From contig JAGSPU010000052.1 in assembly GCA_019321725.1 (NCBI GenBank), positions 1 through 64,000 on the forward strand: DNA of 64,000 nt, given 5' to 3'. Position 1 is the first letter of the stretch, and the number at the start of each line of letters is the position of its first letter. Both the position numbers and the translations under genes were made by a program. The notes below the pieces were generated by a model. That model saw only the letters and a program-made list of their open reading frames with translations, was not told the origin of the DNA and ran no database searches. Shown in pieces: positions 13,579 to 25,600 of the stretch. The stretch is from Paulownia fortunei. Its lineage: Eukaryota > Streptophyta > Magnoliopsida > Lamiales > Paulowniaceae.

Positions 13579-15919
13579 ATGGGAAGAAGTCTAAGCCCAA
13601 TTCTGCGTCGGGAGTTGGAGAATCTTGACAAGGATGCTGACAGTAGAAAATCAGCTATGAAAGCATGAAATCATACGTAAAAGACTTGGATTCGAAGGCA
13701 ATTCCCATCTTTCTTGCTCAGGTTTCTGAAACCAAACAAACTGGTATATCATCCGGAGAGCACACAATTTCTCTATATGAGGTTCTTGCTCGAGTCCATG
13801 GGCCAAAAATTGTCCCTCAGATAGATAACATTATGAACACCATTGTCAAGACCTTGTCCTTGAGTGCAGGAGCTTTTGCTCTTCATCAGGCTTGCTCAAA
13901 GGTGGTTCCAGCTGTAGCAAGGTATGCAATTGACCCAACAACAGCAGAGGATAGGAAGAGATATGTTATTCACTCTCTGTGTAAGCCCCTTTCAGATTGT
14001 CTTTTGGGTAGCCAAGAAAATCTGTCTTCTGGTGCTGCCCTTTGTTTACAGGCACTTGTTGAATCTGATAATTGGCGATTTGCTTCGAATGAAATGGTAA
14101 ATGAGGTCTGTCAGAGAGTTGCAGGGGCTTTGGAGAAGCATTCACAGACCAATTCCCACATGGCCTTAGTTACGGCTTTGGCTAAACATAATGGCCTGAT
14201 TGTTGAAGCCTATGCCAGACTGTTGATACAGTCTGGACTGCAAATTCTTGATGCTGGTTTTGCAGAGGCAAATTCTCAAAAACAGTTGTCAGCCATACAT
14301 ATGGTGAGTTCTCTAATGAGATGTTTGGATCCAAAAAGTTTATTGTCTGAATTGGAGTTGGTAATAAAGGAAATGGAGAAGTGCCAGTCTGATCGAATGC
14401 CATTTGTTACTGGAGCTGCTTTTGAAGCACTACAAATTGCAAAGAAAATATGTGCTGAGAAAGGCTCAAAATTGGAGAGGGATATAGGTTCAGTCACTGG
14501 CTCAAACTTTGGCAGAAGTGAGAAAACTAGGAGATATGTTTGTAGTTCTGGAGACCAATCACCTTTCACTGCCTCACCTGAATCACAAACTGTTGATTCT
14601 TTTGCTGGGTATGATTATTTCATTGAATCACCCAATTCAATGAATCAGGGCCATCAAAGTTTCGATTATGATTGTAGGAGTGTGAATCGTAGACTTTGGC
14701 GAAGGTGTGAGAATGGAGTCCTGGATGTATCTCTTAAAGATGGCATATTCTCAAATATAACTCAAGGAAGTGACATCATGAGCTCTGAGTATGATGAATT
14801 TTCTCACAGCATGGAGATTATCTTGAAAATTTTGCAGGTTTTGTTCAAGGAGTGCTGAAAATGGAGTTGTGGGAAGCAATACTCCCAGTCCACAGGTAAG
14901 TTTGCATAATTTCCCATCTTGTGTTTCCAAATACTTGTTTGAATCACATATCTTGGGAAAAGTAATCCGAAACAAGATTTGCAAAAATTAGACTATTCAT
15001 GATGCATGAACAATTCTTCTAAGAATGGGAAATTTCATCCCATCCTCTTAGGTAGCGTTCAAGTAAATATATGAGCCTTTGGATACGTATATGATGATGT
15101 TATAAGTGAAATGATGACATTATTAATTTTAATTCAATGCTTTACAACTCTACTTGGATAGTACCCCTGTTAACAGATGGTGTAGTAATGTACAGATCCC
15201 CCATCAGAATGATTATTCTATGCATTTTGATGCAAAATCTGTTACTATTGTTGACATGCAGCAGAAGTGAAAATATCTGCAAGATGAAATTTGTTGCAGT
15301 TTCTTTAGCGAAGACGAATGGCATCTTTCAGAATACTTTATAATTTTGACAAGAGTAGTGTGAAAATTGGGAATCATTTTGATTAACTTATTCTTGTCAC
15401 CTCATAATGCATCTTTGCCTATTTGTGCTTCAGCGGTCAAACTCTCACATTAACGTTGATGATGTGAAGATTTTCACTACCCCAAGAAAGCTCATTCGCT
15501 CACTTCAGGATCAAGATGATTTTGATTCAGGCTTCTCTAAGAAACAAGCCAGAAGGTTCAGAAGCCCAATGACGAGCGCATTTGCGTGGACACCTACATC
15601 AATTCGTGAACAAAATGGTCTTCCTCAGGACATGAATCGTGAGAACAATGGAGACAAATTGTCTTCTGGTGATGAACGGTTCCATGGCAGTTCTGAATCA
15701 GTTTCCTCCACAGAAGATGTGTTTAGTGACAAAGATCTAAGATTGTCTGCTGAGGTAGTTCCAGGAAATAAAGCTCAACTGCAGAGAGTCCATGTTCAAA
15801 AGAACCACAACTTCACTTACAGCATTGTTTGTGGTCTTCTTGTTGTTCTATTTGCAGTACTTTTGTGTTTGTTGGCAATATGTGATCAGGATGATCACTA
15901 CATTGTTGTCCCAACCTAG
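13579..15919 (+). CDS. SINE1: SINE1-like ARM-repeat KASH protein of the nuclear envelope
   Basis: Two coding exons, 13579-14895 and 15434-15919, joining in phase (PSPQ|RSNSH). The N-terminal ~300 residues are helical armadillo-type repeats starting MGRSLSPILRRELENLDKDA. The C-terminus is one membrane helix (SIVCGLLVVLFAVLLCLLA) followed by a short tail ending VVPT, the KASH-type motif that SINE proteins insert between the nuclear membranes to bind SUN proteins. Arabidopsis SINE1 associates with actin and acts in guard-cell nuclear positioning. Three one-base deletions interrupt the frame: near 13666 (GCA-TGA where GCA TTG is expected), at 14813 and at 14849. Restoring three bases gives exactly 1806 nt (601 aa), so I regard it as an intact gene with sequence errors. 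SINE2 is the alternative name. Confidence 0.85.
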
Positions 15920-16614
15920 ATTTTTGTTCTCGCTTATGATATTCTTGTTCTTGCCAAACTTTAGGAACATTTGGACAGTATCTTAAGTTGGTAGAAAGGA
16001 TATATATCTGTCTCTAGTAATCGGAGAACCATGCCAATCACCTATGGTAGAACTTGATTTCTAGATTTGCTCTCCTCTTCGAGAACAATTGCTCTTTGTA
16101 GAAAACTATTTTTTAATGTGTTTTGAGGCTTGATTTCCTTTTGCTCTTTTGACATTTTTAGTAATGCAGATGTTTAAGTATGCCTGCATTCAAGATAGAA
16201 ATTATTTGTTTTATGTCTCAATTGGAATCTATTCTTCATGCATATCTGGTGTTTTCAAGGAAAACTTTTAGTCCAGACTTGGTTTTGATACCATCCAATT
16301 AATTAAAAAAAAAAATGCAGCAGTGTGCTAACCCGTGGCAAGTGTATATCTAGTCACCTAGGGATTGACTTGGTTGCAGCAAAATTGAGTATGGATTAGA
16401 ATTTCCCTTGTTTTATGTTTTATTTTATTTCATGTCTCTTGACTGCCTTGGAGGACCGTTGAGTTTCTATCTTGACATGCAATTATACTAGAAAGAATCT
16501 CAAATTCGCTTTTTTTCAGTAAAAGATGTAATTGTTTTAAGCATATTTGCTTTCTTTTCCATGTAAAAATCCCTTGAGCAGCTGAACAAAGCATGAATTC
16601 TGGTGCTGCTTAAT
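15920..16614. other. Convergent 3' ends of SINE1-like and NDF2
   Basis: The SINE1-like stop (15919, plus) and the NDF2 stop (16615, minus) face each other across 695 bp. The region is T-rich with no conserved frame and most likely holds both 3' UTRs. Confidence 0.5.
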
Positions 16615-18537
16615 TTAGGAATTAGGATTCCACAACTGCAGCCCTCCTCTCCATTCGCTTTGAGCGTTCAGGATTATTGGTTCAAGCAAGGCGGCATGGC
16701 CTATGCAGATATATGAATACTTGTTGTACCATTCATGTTCTGATCCGGGACTGAACATGTACAGTTCTTTAAACCCATTTCTTTTCACTGTCACTGAATT
16801 TCTCCTACCCTGCTCAAAAGAGAGGAAACATTATGGATAAAACATCATACATTGGTTATAATTTGACAAAATAAATCTGTTATGTTATTGATTGTTAGTC
16901 TTCTCTGTATGACCTATGAAAAAGGATTCAGCTGCTTACTTCAGAGGTATATCCAACTCAAGTTCTCATTTTCTTTTCCACCCAGCATTCCAGGTGTGTG
17001 TATTTGGTTGGGGTAGGATGGGGATTCAGAGCTCTCTCTTTTGCATTATATCATCACTTTGTATCAATTCCCATGAGATGTAACATACTTCTAGTACAAA
17101 GATCTCAAAGAAAATAACAAAAAGGTGAAAAGCAGAAGTAGAAGTTATGATACTCTCTCCTTCCCATCTGATCTCAGATAAGATCAATTGTGAACCAGGT
17201 TTTCCAGCCTACTGAACTAGCCTCAGAAATAAGTTCCAAGAAAGCTTAGAACCGTGCAACCAAGGAACATGCATGTCCTACCAACAAGTAAAATGTAGAC
17301 TAGTTGTTCAAGTTTGATGACTAATTGGCACAAATACCCTGGTTGGTTTTTTAATGTATTAAGTTGTCTCATGACAGTGAGGCGTATTGAAGTTAAAATG
17401 CCTGGAATTATTGAACGTAAATGAATTGGTATAAATTATAAAAGCTAGTTGCTTACGCGGTCAATGATGGTCAAACTTCGAGGGGCGCTGGTGTAAATCC
17501 TGCTTAATTTTTCAGTCAAATGCTTGTAGTTATCTTCTTCTTCACCCTCCAATTCTTCTTTTATGTCTTTTACCGAGCTCTCAACATTCCAATTTCTTGC
17601 ATCCCAAATGGATAATAGTTTGTTGAATGCCCAGAATTTCCTGGGATCTTGATCAGTTCTCTTGAAGTCGGAGGGATAATACTGAAATTTGCCGCAAACG
17701 GTGGCCTGATAAAGAAATCTGAGCCTTCTAGTCCCACTGCGTAAGTTGCATCTGGGGTGCTCACTGCAAGATGGCATATGGCTGAACCCATTAGATGGAG
17801 GGATGAAGTGCTTGAGTTAGAGACTTGAATCTCTGAGGTTAAAAGATCACGTCCAAGAGTTATGATATGCTTTACTTCAGCACTGCCTTCTTCACTTCTG
17901 CTAATTAATTCTACCTGCATATTCGGTAAATCTACTTTTGTTAGTTTCACTTCTATTAGATTTGCATCACTAGCATGCACAGAGCCCAAGCATTCCTATT
18001 CACACTCATATATACTTGATCTAACCTGAATTGAGTGTTGAGGAGTTCCATTAACTTGATGTAGAACCCAAGCATTTGGAGACCATGAAACTCCGGCGTC
18101 ATTCTCGCAGCCTAAGGCTAAAGATAGTCCTCCTTGAATGACAGCACCACCATTCTCCCTGCAGATACCGAGGTGTGCAGCAACTCCATGGTGCCACCAT
18201 GCCACATCTGAGCCTTGAATGAAGTGATCAAACCACTGGGGAGCATCAAGTTGGCTGCAGTTCCATTCTCAAGTGCCATCCTCACAACACAACTATCGCC
18301 GATACCTGAAAAGGTGACTCCACGTGCTCTGAACTCGCTTTCCAAGTAGTCCACATCTATCTGTGGGCAAGAAGTACTTGAAACTGCTGGCAATACGAAA
18401 TCCCGTTTGTTGCTCAAGAATGGGATTGTGCCCGAGAGATTACAAGGGCGTACGGAGATGTTCTTCACTGCCACATTTATTGTGGGATGGGAAATGAAGT
18501 TTGGCGAGGGGAGACAGCTGTAAACAATGGCCATCAT
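16615..18537 (-). CDS. NDF2: Photosynthetic NDH subcomplex B2 protein (PnsB2/NDF2)
   Basis: Exons 18537-18026, 17914-17457 and 16809-16615, all with GT-AG junctions. PnsB2 is a nuclear-encoded, galactose-mutarotase-fold protein of subcomplex B of the chloroplast NDH complex, which drives cyclic electron flow around photosystem I; no sugar-epimerase role is established for it. Diagnostic blocks are GVTFSGIGDSCVVRM, LPSGLITSFKAQMWHGGTME, WSPNAWVLHQV, VSTPDATYAVGLEGSDFF and the C-terminal GFKELYMFSPGSEHEWYNKY. The N-terminus looks like a transit peptide. Two one-base deletions break the frame: near 18161 (GCAGGGAG, expected GCAGGGGAG) and near 17676 (CCGAC, expected CCGGAC). Restoring them gives 1167 nt, 388 aa. 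A paralogue lies immediately upstream on the same strand. Confidence 0.86.
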
Positions 18538-19364
18538 TCTATATCTGGATATCTATGGAGACATTTCAATTGTTATATGGCCAGAGCTGCTCTTATCCTC
18601 AACTGCTGACTTACAGAGTAAAGAGCCATGTTAGATAATGGATCTAGATCTTTTGGTTGGTAAAGATTAAAAGTTGAGAGATATTTTTTAAATTTCTCTC
18701 TCTTACTGTCTTGCTTGACAAGTTTATACGCATTCTGGTTTCGTCTTTTTCTTTTTCTTTTTCTTCCTTTTCAAACACAATATCAACAATATTTTTTTCT
18801 GACAATTCCAATGAAAGCACTTTTTCACTCTTTCATCTATCTACTAAAGGATTTCACTTGAAAAAAGAAAATATTCCATAATCCATAACCATGGATTCCA
18901 ATGCAAGTGAGAAGCAGATCAAATGAAGAATTTCTTGGGACTACAATGTCCCGTGTTTGCGTGCTACCTTCCAAAGAAAGAAGATGAAGCACTCACGGAT
19001 TAACTACCTCCCCTTGTTTTGAAAAGAAATGATTGGTTAAATACACTTATTCATTTAACACAATAGATTATAGCCGTAGCAAGGGAGGATTATACAGAAA
19101 TGATGATAAATAGGTGAATTAAGTCGATGACATATAGTGTTTCTCTTTACACTAAGTAGCTCTAAATGATTGGTGATCGAGAATATTTCTATTCCCATCA
19201 TATCAGATTAAAGGGAGCTAGTGCATAATTAAGGAATTTGACGCCTAAGGCTCTCCTTCTGGAAATTATGATTGTGTACTAAAAAGTGGTAACATCTGTA
19301 AAACCTTGGATTCGAAGAGAAAAGGTATGAAAATTGTTGATATTTTTGAAGGGGATGTATGTAA
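18538..19364. other. Intergenic between NDF5 and NDF2
   Basis: About 830 bp separating two genes in head-to-tail order. It should hold the NDF5 3' end and the NDF2 promoter. A CT/TTC-rich stretch lies at 18700-18770. No frame or element is recognised. Confidence 0.45.
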
Positions 19365-21240
19365 TCACAAATTATCGTGCTCTATGACTTGCGCCCCTCT
19401 CCATTCTTCACCAGGGTTTACAGTCACCGGAACCAACATTGACGCGGGGCCTGTACATATAAAATAGTCCTTCCCGTACTTATCGGAATATGAACCCGGG
19501 CTGGACAAGTATATTTCCTCGAAACCCATTCGTATCACCCGAAAGAAGAGTCCACGCCCCTGAAGATTTCAAAACCAACAAAAATAGGACAAAATTTTAG
19601 TGAAAATAGAGCAGACATCATATATATGTGTGTGTATATATTCTCCCGTGTGGGAAAACTTTATCCAATCAAAACTCACTTTGTAACCCTTCATTTACTT
19701 GTGCACTTATTTTACCAAATCAAGTAGATTCAACGACAATATCTTTTGAATTCCGTAAACAACTTTGATGTGGTCTTATCATAACACTAGAGATTCAGAA
19801 GATATCATGTGTTAATTGTAGAGTGACCGACACTTGATTAGCACAATCATTACCTCCTCAAGAGATGAGCTTCAGAAAGTAAAGTCAACTTCTCTACTTG
19901 TGTTATAAAGAATATAATTAATTGCACCAGAAGATCTTTCATCACCTGATCGATGGTTTCATACTTGGAAGGCGCGCTTCTGTGAAATACTTTTGATCGT
20001 TCTGCTGTGGTGGGGCAGCGTAAACTCTACTGAGCTTATGCTTCAAGACTGTAATAGGAACATCTTGCACAGTCCATACTCCCGACTTCTTTTCAGGCTC
20101 CCACCCAAAAGAGAAGAAGCCAGGATCCTCAGACTTGATAGCTTCAGATGGGGATAAGATTTCAAAAGGGGACGACAGAGGAGGATGCGTGCAGTAAGAG
20201 CAGCCTCTCAATCCTTGGACTCCAGTCCCACTTCTCTTCTTAAACTTGAAATGGCTAAGTATAGCGCTGGTTAAATTGACAGCCTTGCGGCCATTGTTCT
20301 TCACTATGACAGCCGTGGCCATGCTCAGGGGATAGAGTGACACCACATAGCTAATATCCAAAGTCCCTCTGATGCAGCCCAATTCAACCTGCGGTGAGAG
20401 GGAATGCTATGGAAATTCATTGTTTGTTCAGTCTCAGTGTCGGTCATGATTTCAGAAAGAAATGATTGCCCCCCTCTCCCCACCCCCTAAAACCCGGAAA
20501 AAAAAAAAAAAAAAAAGAGAAGAGAGAGAGAGAACAAGATCAAGATTAGAGAAACCTTTCAGGCTACATAGTAACTTACTAGACAACATTAATTAAAAGT
20601 TGGGTACAGAAAAGGCAAATTAAAAAATAAGAAGCAAACAACATGCACCATAGATTTGAAAAACATTTATCCATATCAACCACTTTAAAATCGAAAAACC
20701 GTGTTAATATTCATGCTGAACTGCTCACTCAAACAATGAAACTGAAGAATAGACACTCAGCCTGACCAAAATTTAATATGCGGACTTGTATGCGTGGAAG
20801 GGTAGAACAGAAAGACGAGAGCAAATGCACAAGTACCTGTAGGGCATCAATGGAATCAGAATCAACATCCTTAACAGTCCATTCAGAAGCCGTGGTAGCA
20901 GGCCCTTTGGAATTTGGTTCAGACACATCATTGATGACCAGACCAATGCCCCCTCTGGAACCAGCAAGAGTATGAAGAACCTCCTCATACCCATCGTCTT
21001 TCCAGTAGACCTTAGGCCTGTAGGAAGTGATATGGCCATTGGGTATCTGAAGCTTCAATGAACTTCCATTCCTAACGGTTAGCTCAACCGTCGGAATGTC
21101 GCCAGATTCAGAAAATTTAATGCCTTTCCGCCCAAATTTCTGGTCAAGAGTCTCAGGAGGAGAGATGAGTGTGGTTGGCGTTGAAGCAGAAGCTTTAGGA
21201 GTGCAGTTTTAAGGAGAGAGAAGGATAGAAGAGAAGCCAT
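19365..21240 (-). CDS. NDF5: NDF5, NDH-dependent cyclic electron flow protein (NDF2 paralogue)
   Basis: Exons 21240-20837, 20388-19946 and 19559-19365. The protein shares the mutarotase-like fold with NDF2. NDF5-type blocks are [74 protein letters not shown] and the C-terminal [20 protein letters not shown]. In Arabidopsis NDF5 is needed to accumulate the chloroplast NDH complex. A Ser/Ala/Thr-rich N-terminus fits a transit peptide. Two one-base losses in A-runs shift the frame: near 21210 (AAAA before CTGC, expected five A) and near 20002 (CAAAAG, expected CAAAAAG). With both restored the length is 1044 nt, 347 aa. The exon layout (three coding exons, last exon 195 bp) equals that of NDF2, supporting a tandem duplication. 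Confidence 0.85.
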
Positions 21241-22680
21241 TGAAAGATGAAGGGACTCTATGCACCAGTAGATACTGGGTAGCGTCCTAGGCCCATCCTC
21301 AATTTTCTCCTAACTAGTCTCCCTTCAATTTCTGGATAGACCCCTCTGTCGCTATTACGTGCAGTTTCACCTCTTATCAACTCTATTTAATTTACCGAGT
21401 CAGTTAAATTGATTGACAAAATGAAACATAACCTCCTAGAAACTATCGAAGTGCTAAAAATAGTTTCCCCGTGCGTATATGCAACACTTGATATGGTGAT
21501 TAACATAAACTTGTGATTACGGGTGATTTTGCTTTTTTACTTAATTAATTGTTCTGTATGGTTTTGTTAGAAGAAGTGAAAAAATTAAAGAAACAAATTC
21601 CAGTGGTTTAGAGCAATTTGTAAGTTAATTTGCTCAATAACTTAAAGTTTCTACTATTTATCTAATATTAAATTGTGAATTGACCTCAGTAACTAAATAC
21701 CAATTTTCTTTTTAAATTGAACATCTTTTCCCTTCAACAATTCTGCTTCAAAAATTACATCCTTCATTAACTTCTTTTCCTTTCTCCAAAAGTATATATA
21801 TTAGTGAAATCACCCCAAGATATCTCAAAGTACAAGTTACATGAATATAAGCTATAGCTAAACACAGTACTGTTTAACTCAATAATGAAAATGACAATTT
21901 TGAAGGAAATACCATTGGCTCGATTATACAACTTTTATGTTGCAAACTCGATAATTAAAACAAAATTGTTATATCAATCAACCCTATCTGGCTTAATCCA
22001 ATAAAACTCAAACCGAACCATATATTTTCATGCCATAATGGTGATTGGGTCGGTGTGACAGCATTCCATATTGCCACCCTACTAAAGGGAAATTAGGAGA
22101 TCCTAGGCCTTCTCCACTGAATCTCCATGACGTTGCTGCTTACAGAAGAGCCCAACATAATTTTTATAACAGAAATTGTTTAGTATTTATACCTAACCTG
22201 GGGCATGTGGTTACCCAATTCTCAATTAACTTTTGACTAAATAACAACACATTCTCATGCCTCAGAAACCAGGCACACAATCATCTCAATACCATCTCTC
22301 AAAACAGTAGTAACAGAAGGCATCAGTATAATACAGAGTTGCTTGCTCAACACTCAGATATGCATCAACATATTCTAGTCTCACAACTTCTAGTGGGGAT
22401 GGAATTGAGCCCAAGGACAGGACAGCAAACCAGAAACTAATACTCTGTAGCAACACAACCATCACCAGTGTTCCATTAATCAAAATAGGACTAGAAAGCA
22501 GCATATACAATCAACACTAACAATTACAGTAATACCAAAAAAATTCTCTAGCCAAATAAACTATCATCAAAGAGGAAGATCAAGCGCATAAAAGATTATA
22601 CAAAGAATTGATTTCTGACTTGATCAGGCTCAAGGAAGCTGCATAATGAAGATCTCAAGAAAATATGTCAGCAACGGAAC
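21241..22680. other. Intergenic, NDF5 promoter side and CCT8 3' side
   Basis: About 1.4 kb between the NDF5 start and the CCT8 stop, both minus strand. It is AT-rich; short open frames (for example 22045-22236) show no family resemblance. No tRNA or bounded repeat was seen. Confidence 0.45.
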
Positions 22681-25600
22681 TTAATCCTCATCCATCCCTG
22701 CAGCTGGGTCCCTCTTCGGACCACCAGCTGGTTTCGCCATTATGATCTGCAGGTAAAATTGTAAAGGTTTTAGCACTAAGAATACAAAAAGAAACAGCTT
22801 AGCCAGAACAAAAAGGGAAAGAAATGACTAGAAAATGGAGCCGATCCCGACTCGGGAAATCATGAAACTTCATATATGCAAAACTGATTTGTCCTAAGAA
22901 TAACAATATATTAACACACCCCTGCCTTACAAGGGTCATAAGGGAGGGGATGAGAGCGTGCTCACACCCTGGTAAGGGTCTGAGTGCAGGGTTGTTTTGA
23001 AGTTGAGGGAGGAAGGGATGTATAACCCTTATAGAATAGTTGATGCGGGTGAAGAAACTGATCTGCAGGATAGGAAAGTGCAAGAACACAATCCAGAAAT
23101 CAACTTCACAGAATTTCGTGAACCCAAGCATGGAAAAGCAGTTAAAAAGTCTGAAGGCTCCTAATTCAGCAGTAATGGCAACTGGAGCTTCCAATCATCT
23201 AGTTATCCAAATTTTCCAAAATAAGTAGCAAGTGGAGCAGCCAATCATCTAAGTATCCATTTTTTTCAAAATAAGTAGCCAATTTGCACCTTCCTTTATA
23301 CAACCCTAATGTCTGAACCATCTGGAAATAGCATGCATAGCATTTCTTGAGCTAATCTGGACACAACTTATGTAATGAAGTTTGTCAATGATGACTCTTG
23401 ACAAAGACTGATAAATGATAGCTAAATTACCTGATCCACTCGCAGGACAGTACAGGCAGCATCTGCAGCATACTTTAGGGCAAAGAATCTGCCCAAAATA
23501 GTAAAACATATACAAGTCAAATCACAACCAGTGCAAAGATGGCAACCTAACCAGCTTCATTTAGCTGCCTATTCAAATATTAGACACAAGCAAGATAACA
23601 CGTTAAAGTCCAACCACAGAAAAGCAATCAAGGATGACAATGGCGCTCTGTTTGCTCACTACCTTCCCAAGCCAACCATGATGGGGACAGATTTGGATTT
23701 GAAAACAAGTTTGTGGCAGGTAAAAGCAAGTTGGGATAGGTGACAGTTTTTCATTAACCCCACGCCTTCCCTAACAATTCACTCTGGGTCCATTGGCTTA
23801 ATGAATCAAGTCATGCAGTCCAATTACCATGAGTAATATGGTCAACGAAACACCGCCGACCAGATTTATTACAACAATTTTTCCACACTTAGTAAGGTCT
23901 AATTTGATGTGGTAAGTATATTTTGGACATTTTAGTTTACAGATGTTATGACAAGGTTCTCAGATAAATGTATTAGCAAGGGGTGTGTGTACTGGATTGA
24001 AATCAATGGCTAGGATCTGGTGCAAAGGCATCTGAGGAATATAAAGGAGCCAAGTTGGGATGGGAATAGTCTAGCTAGAAACCAAAGAGGAGGATTATCG
24101 GTTTGACCAAACCCACACCATTACGGATGCTAATCAATATCCTTATTTTCGAATTAGCAAGAATTATTTTACAGAATAAAGATTATCAACATCTACAATT
24201 TCTAAATTATTCTGCTCACAAGGAGCAACTTACTTGGTGATGTGGAGATCCCATATGTGCATTGTAGAGACATCCCTGCAGACACCTTCCTCCAAATGAA
24301 TGCCCCTTTGGTGTTACCAGATGCATGTTCAGCATATAAAGACGATATGATTTCAATTGCATTAAGCCCAGCATTCTCAGCCAAAGTTTTAGGTATCATT
24401 TCAAAGCTTTCGGCAAATTTTGCAATTGCGTACTGATCCAATCTGAAAGATGACAGTTGATCTCAGTACAACACAAGAAGTAGAAACTAATCAATCATGA
24501 GCAACTACTTTATAACTAGAATTTTCAAATCCAAAACACAAATATACAACATTGAAGCAAACAACCAACACTTAAATTTAGGCACACAGTGCAGGACAAA
24601 CAAACTAACAGAGACACCAGAATAAGCACCAGCATATGATTGAGCGATGTATGTTTCAGTCTGATGGAAATAACTGATAAATCATATATATGAACATCTG
24701 AAATCATGCTGGAATGAATCTAGATTTAGTAAGGAAGTTAAAAGATTATTAGAGAGACTCAACACAACAACCATTGCTTCTTTGGTGCTGAGTCTACCAA
24801 AATACTAATGCTATCGCATGAGATGCAATTTGGGGAAGAAGAGTTCTAGAGAATTCTATAGAGAAGAGGATTTTAAATTTTCCAGCAACAGATGGAGCTA
24901 AAAGCTGTTCATAAATATACATCAAACAAAAAATACCCTGTTTCCTTGAAAGAAAGTTCCTTCAGCCTTCTACCCAATTCAATTTCAGTAGCTGCAGCTC
25001 CAGGTACAATCCGACTATCCCTGCACATTGCCTAGTGGAAAACAATAAAAGAACTAAATTAAGAACCTATTTTCTTTAAATAAGCACATTTAAGCTAAAT
25101 CAAAAACTAGACAACAGAAAAACTGATTGTGTCCATTTTCTGATGGTAGCAAAAAGCAATGCTCAACAATTGGTGGAACCTTCGTAAACTTAATTCTGAA
25201 TGAAAAGTACCCTGTATGTATTCACACCATCATCGACTGCTCTTTCAAGGTCATCCAATATGCTATCAGTACTTCCTCGCAGCACAACAGTGGATACAGA
25301 ATTTCCACCTTGTTCACTTTTGACAATTGTAACCTATTAGACATTAAACAAATCAAATGTCAGCAAGGACTGGAGCAACAAAATTGAGGATAAACAACCA
25401 ATTATAAAGTAAGCTTGTTCATTATACCCTAGCTCCGCCTATTTCTTCCACTGAAACAGAATCAACATATCCAAGGTCATCTGGATTTGGCTGACTGAGC
25501 TTTAACTGTTACCAGATGAAAGCAGGCTATTAGCGAGAACAAATATACCATGCACATTAAACCAATTCAATCTCTCATGCTTACAAGAGCTACGGCACTA

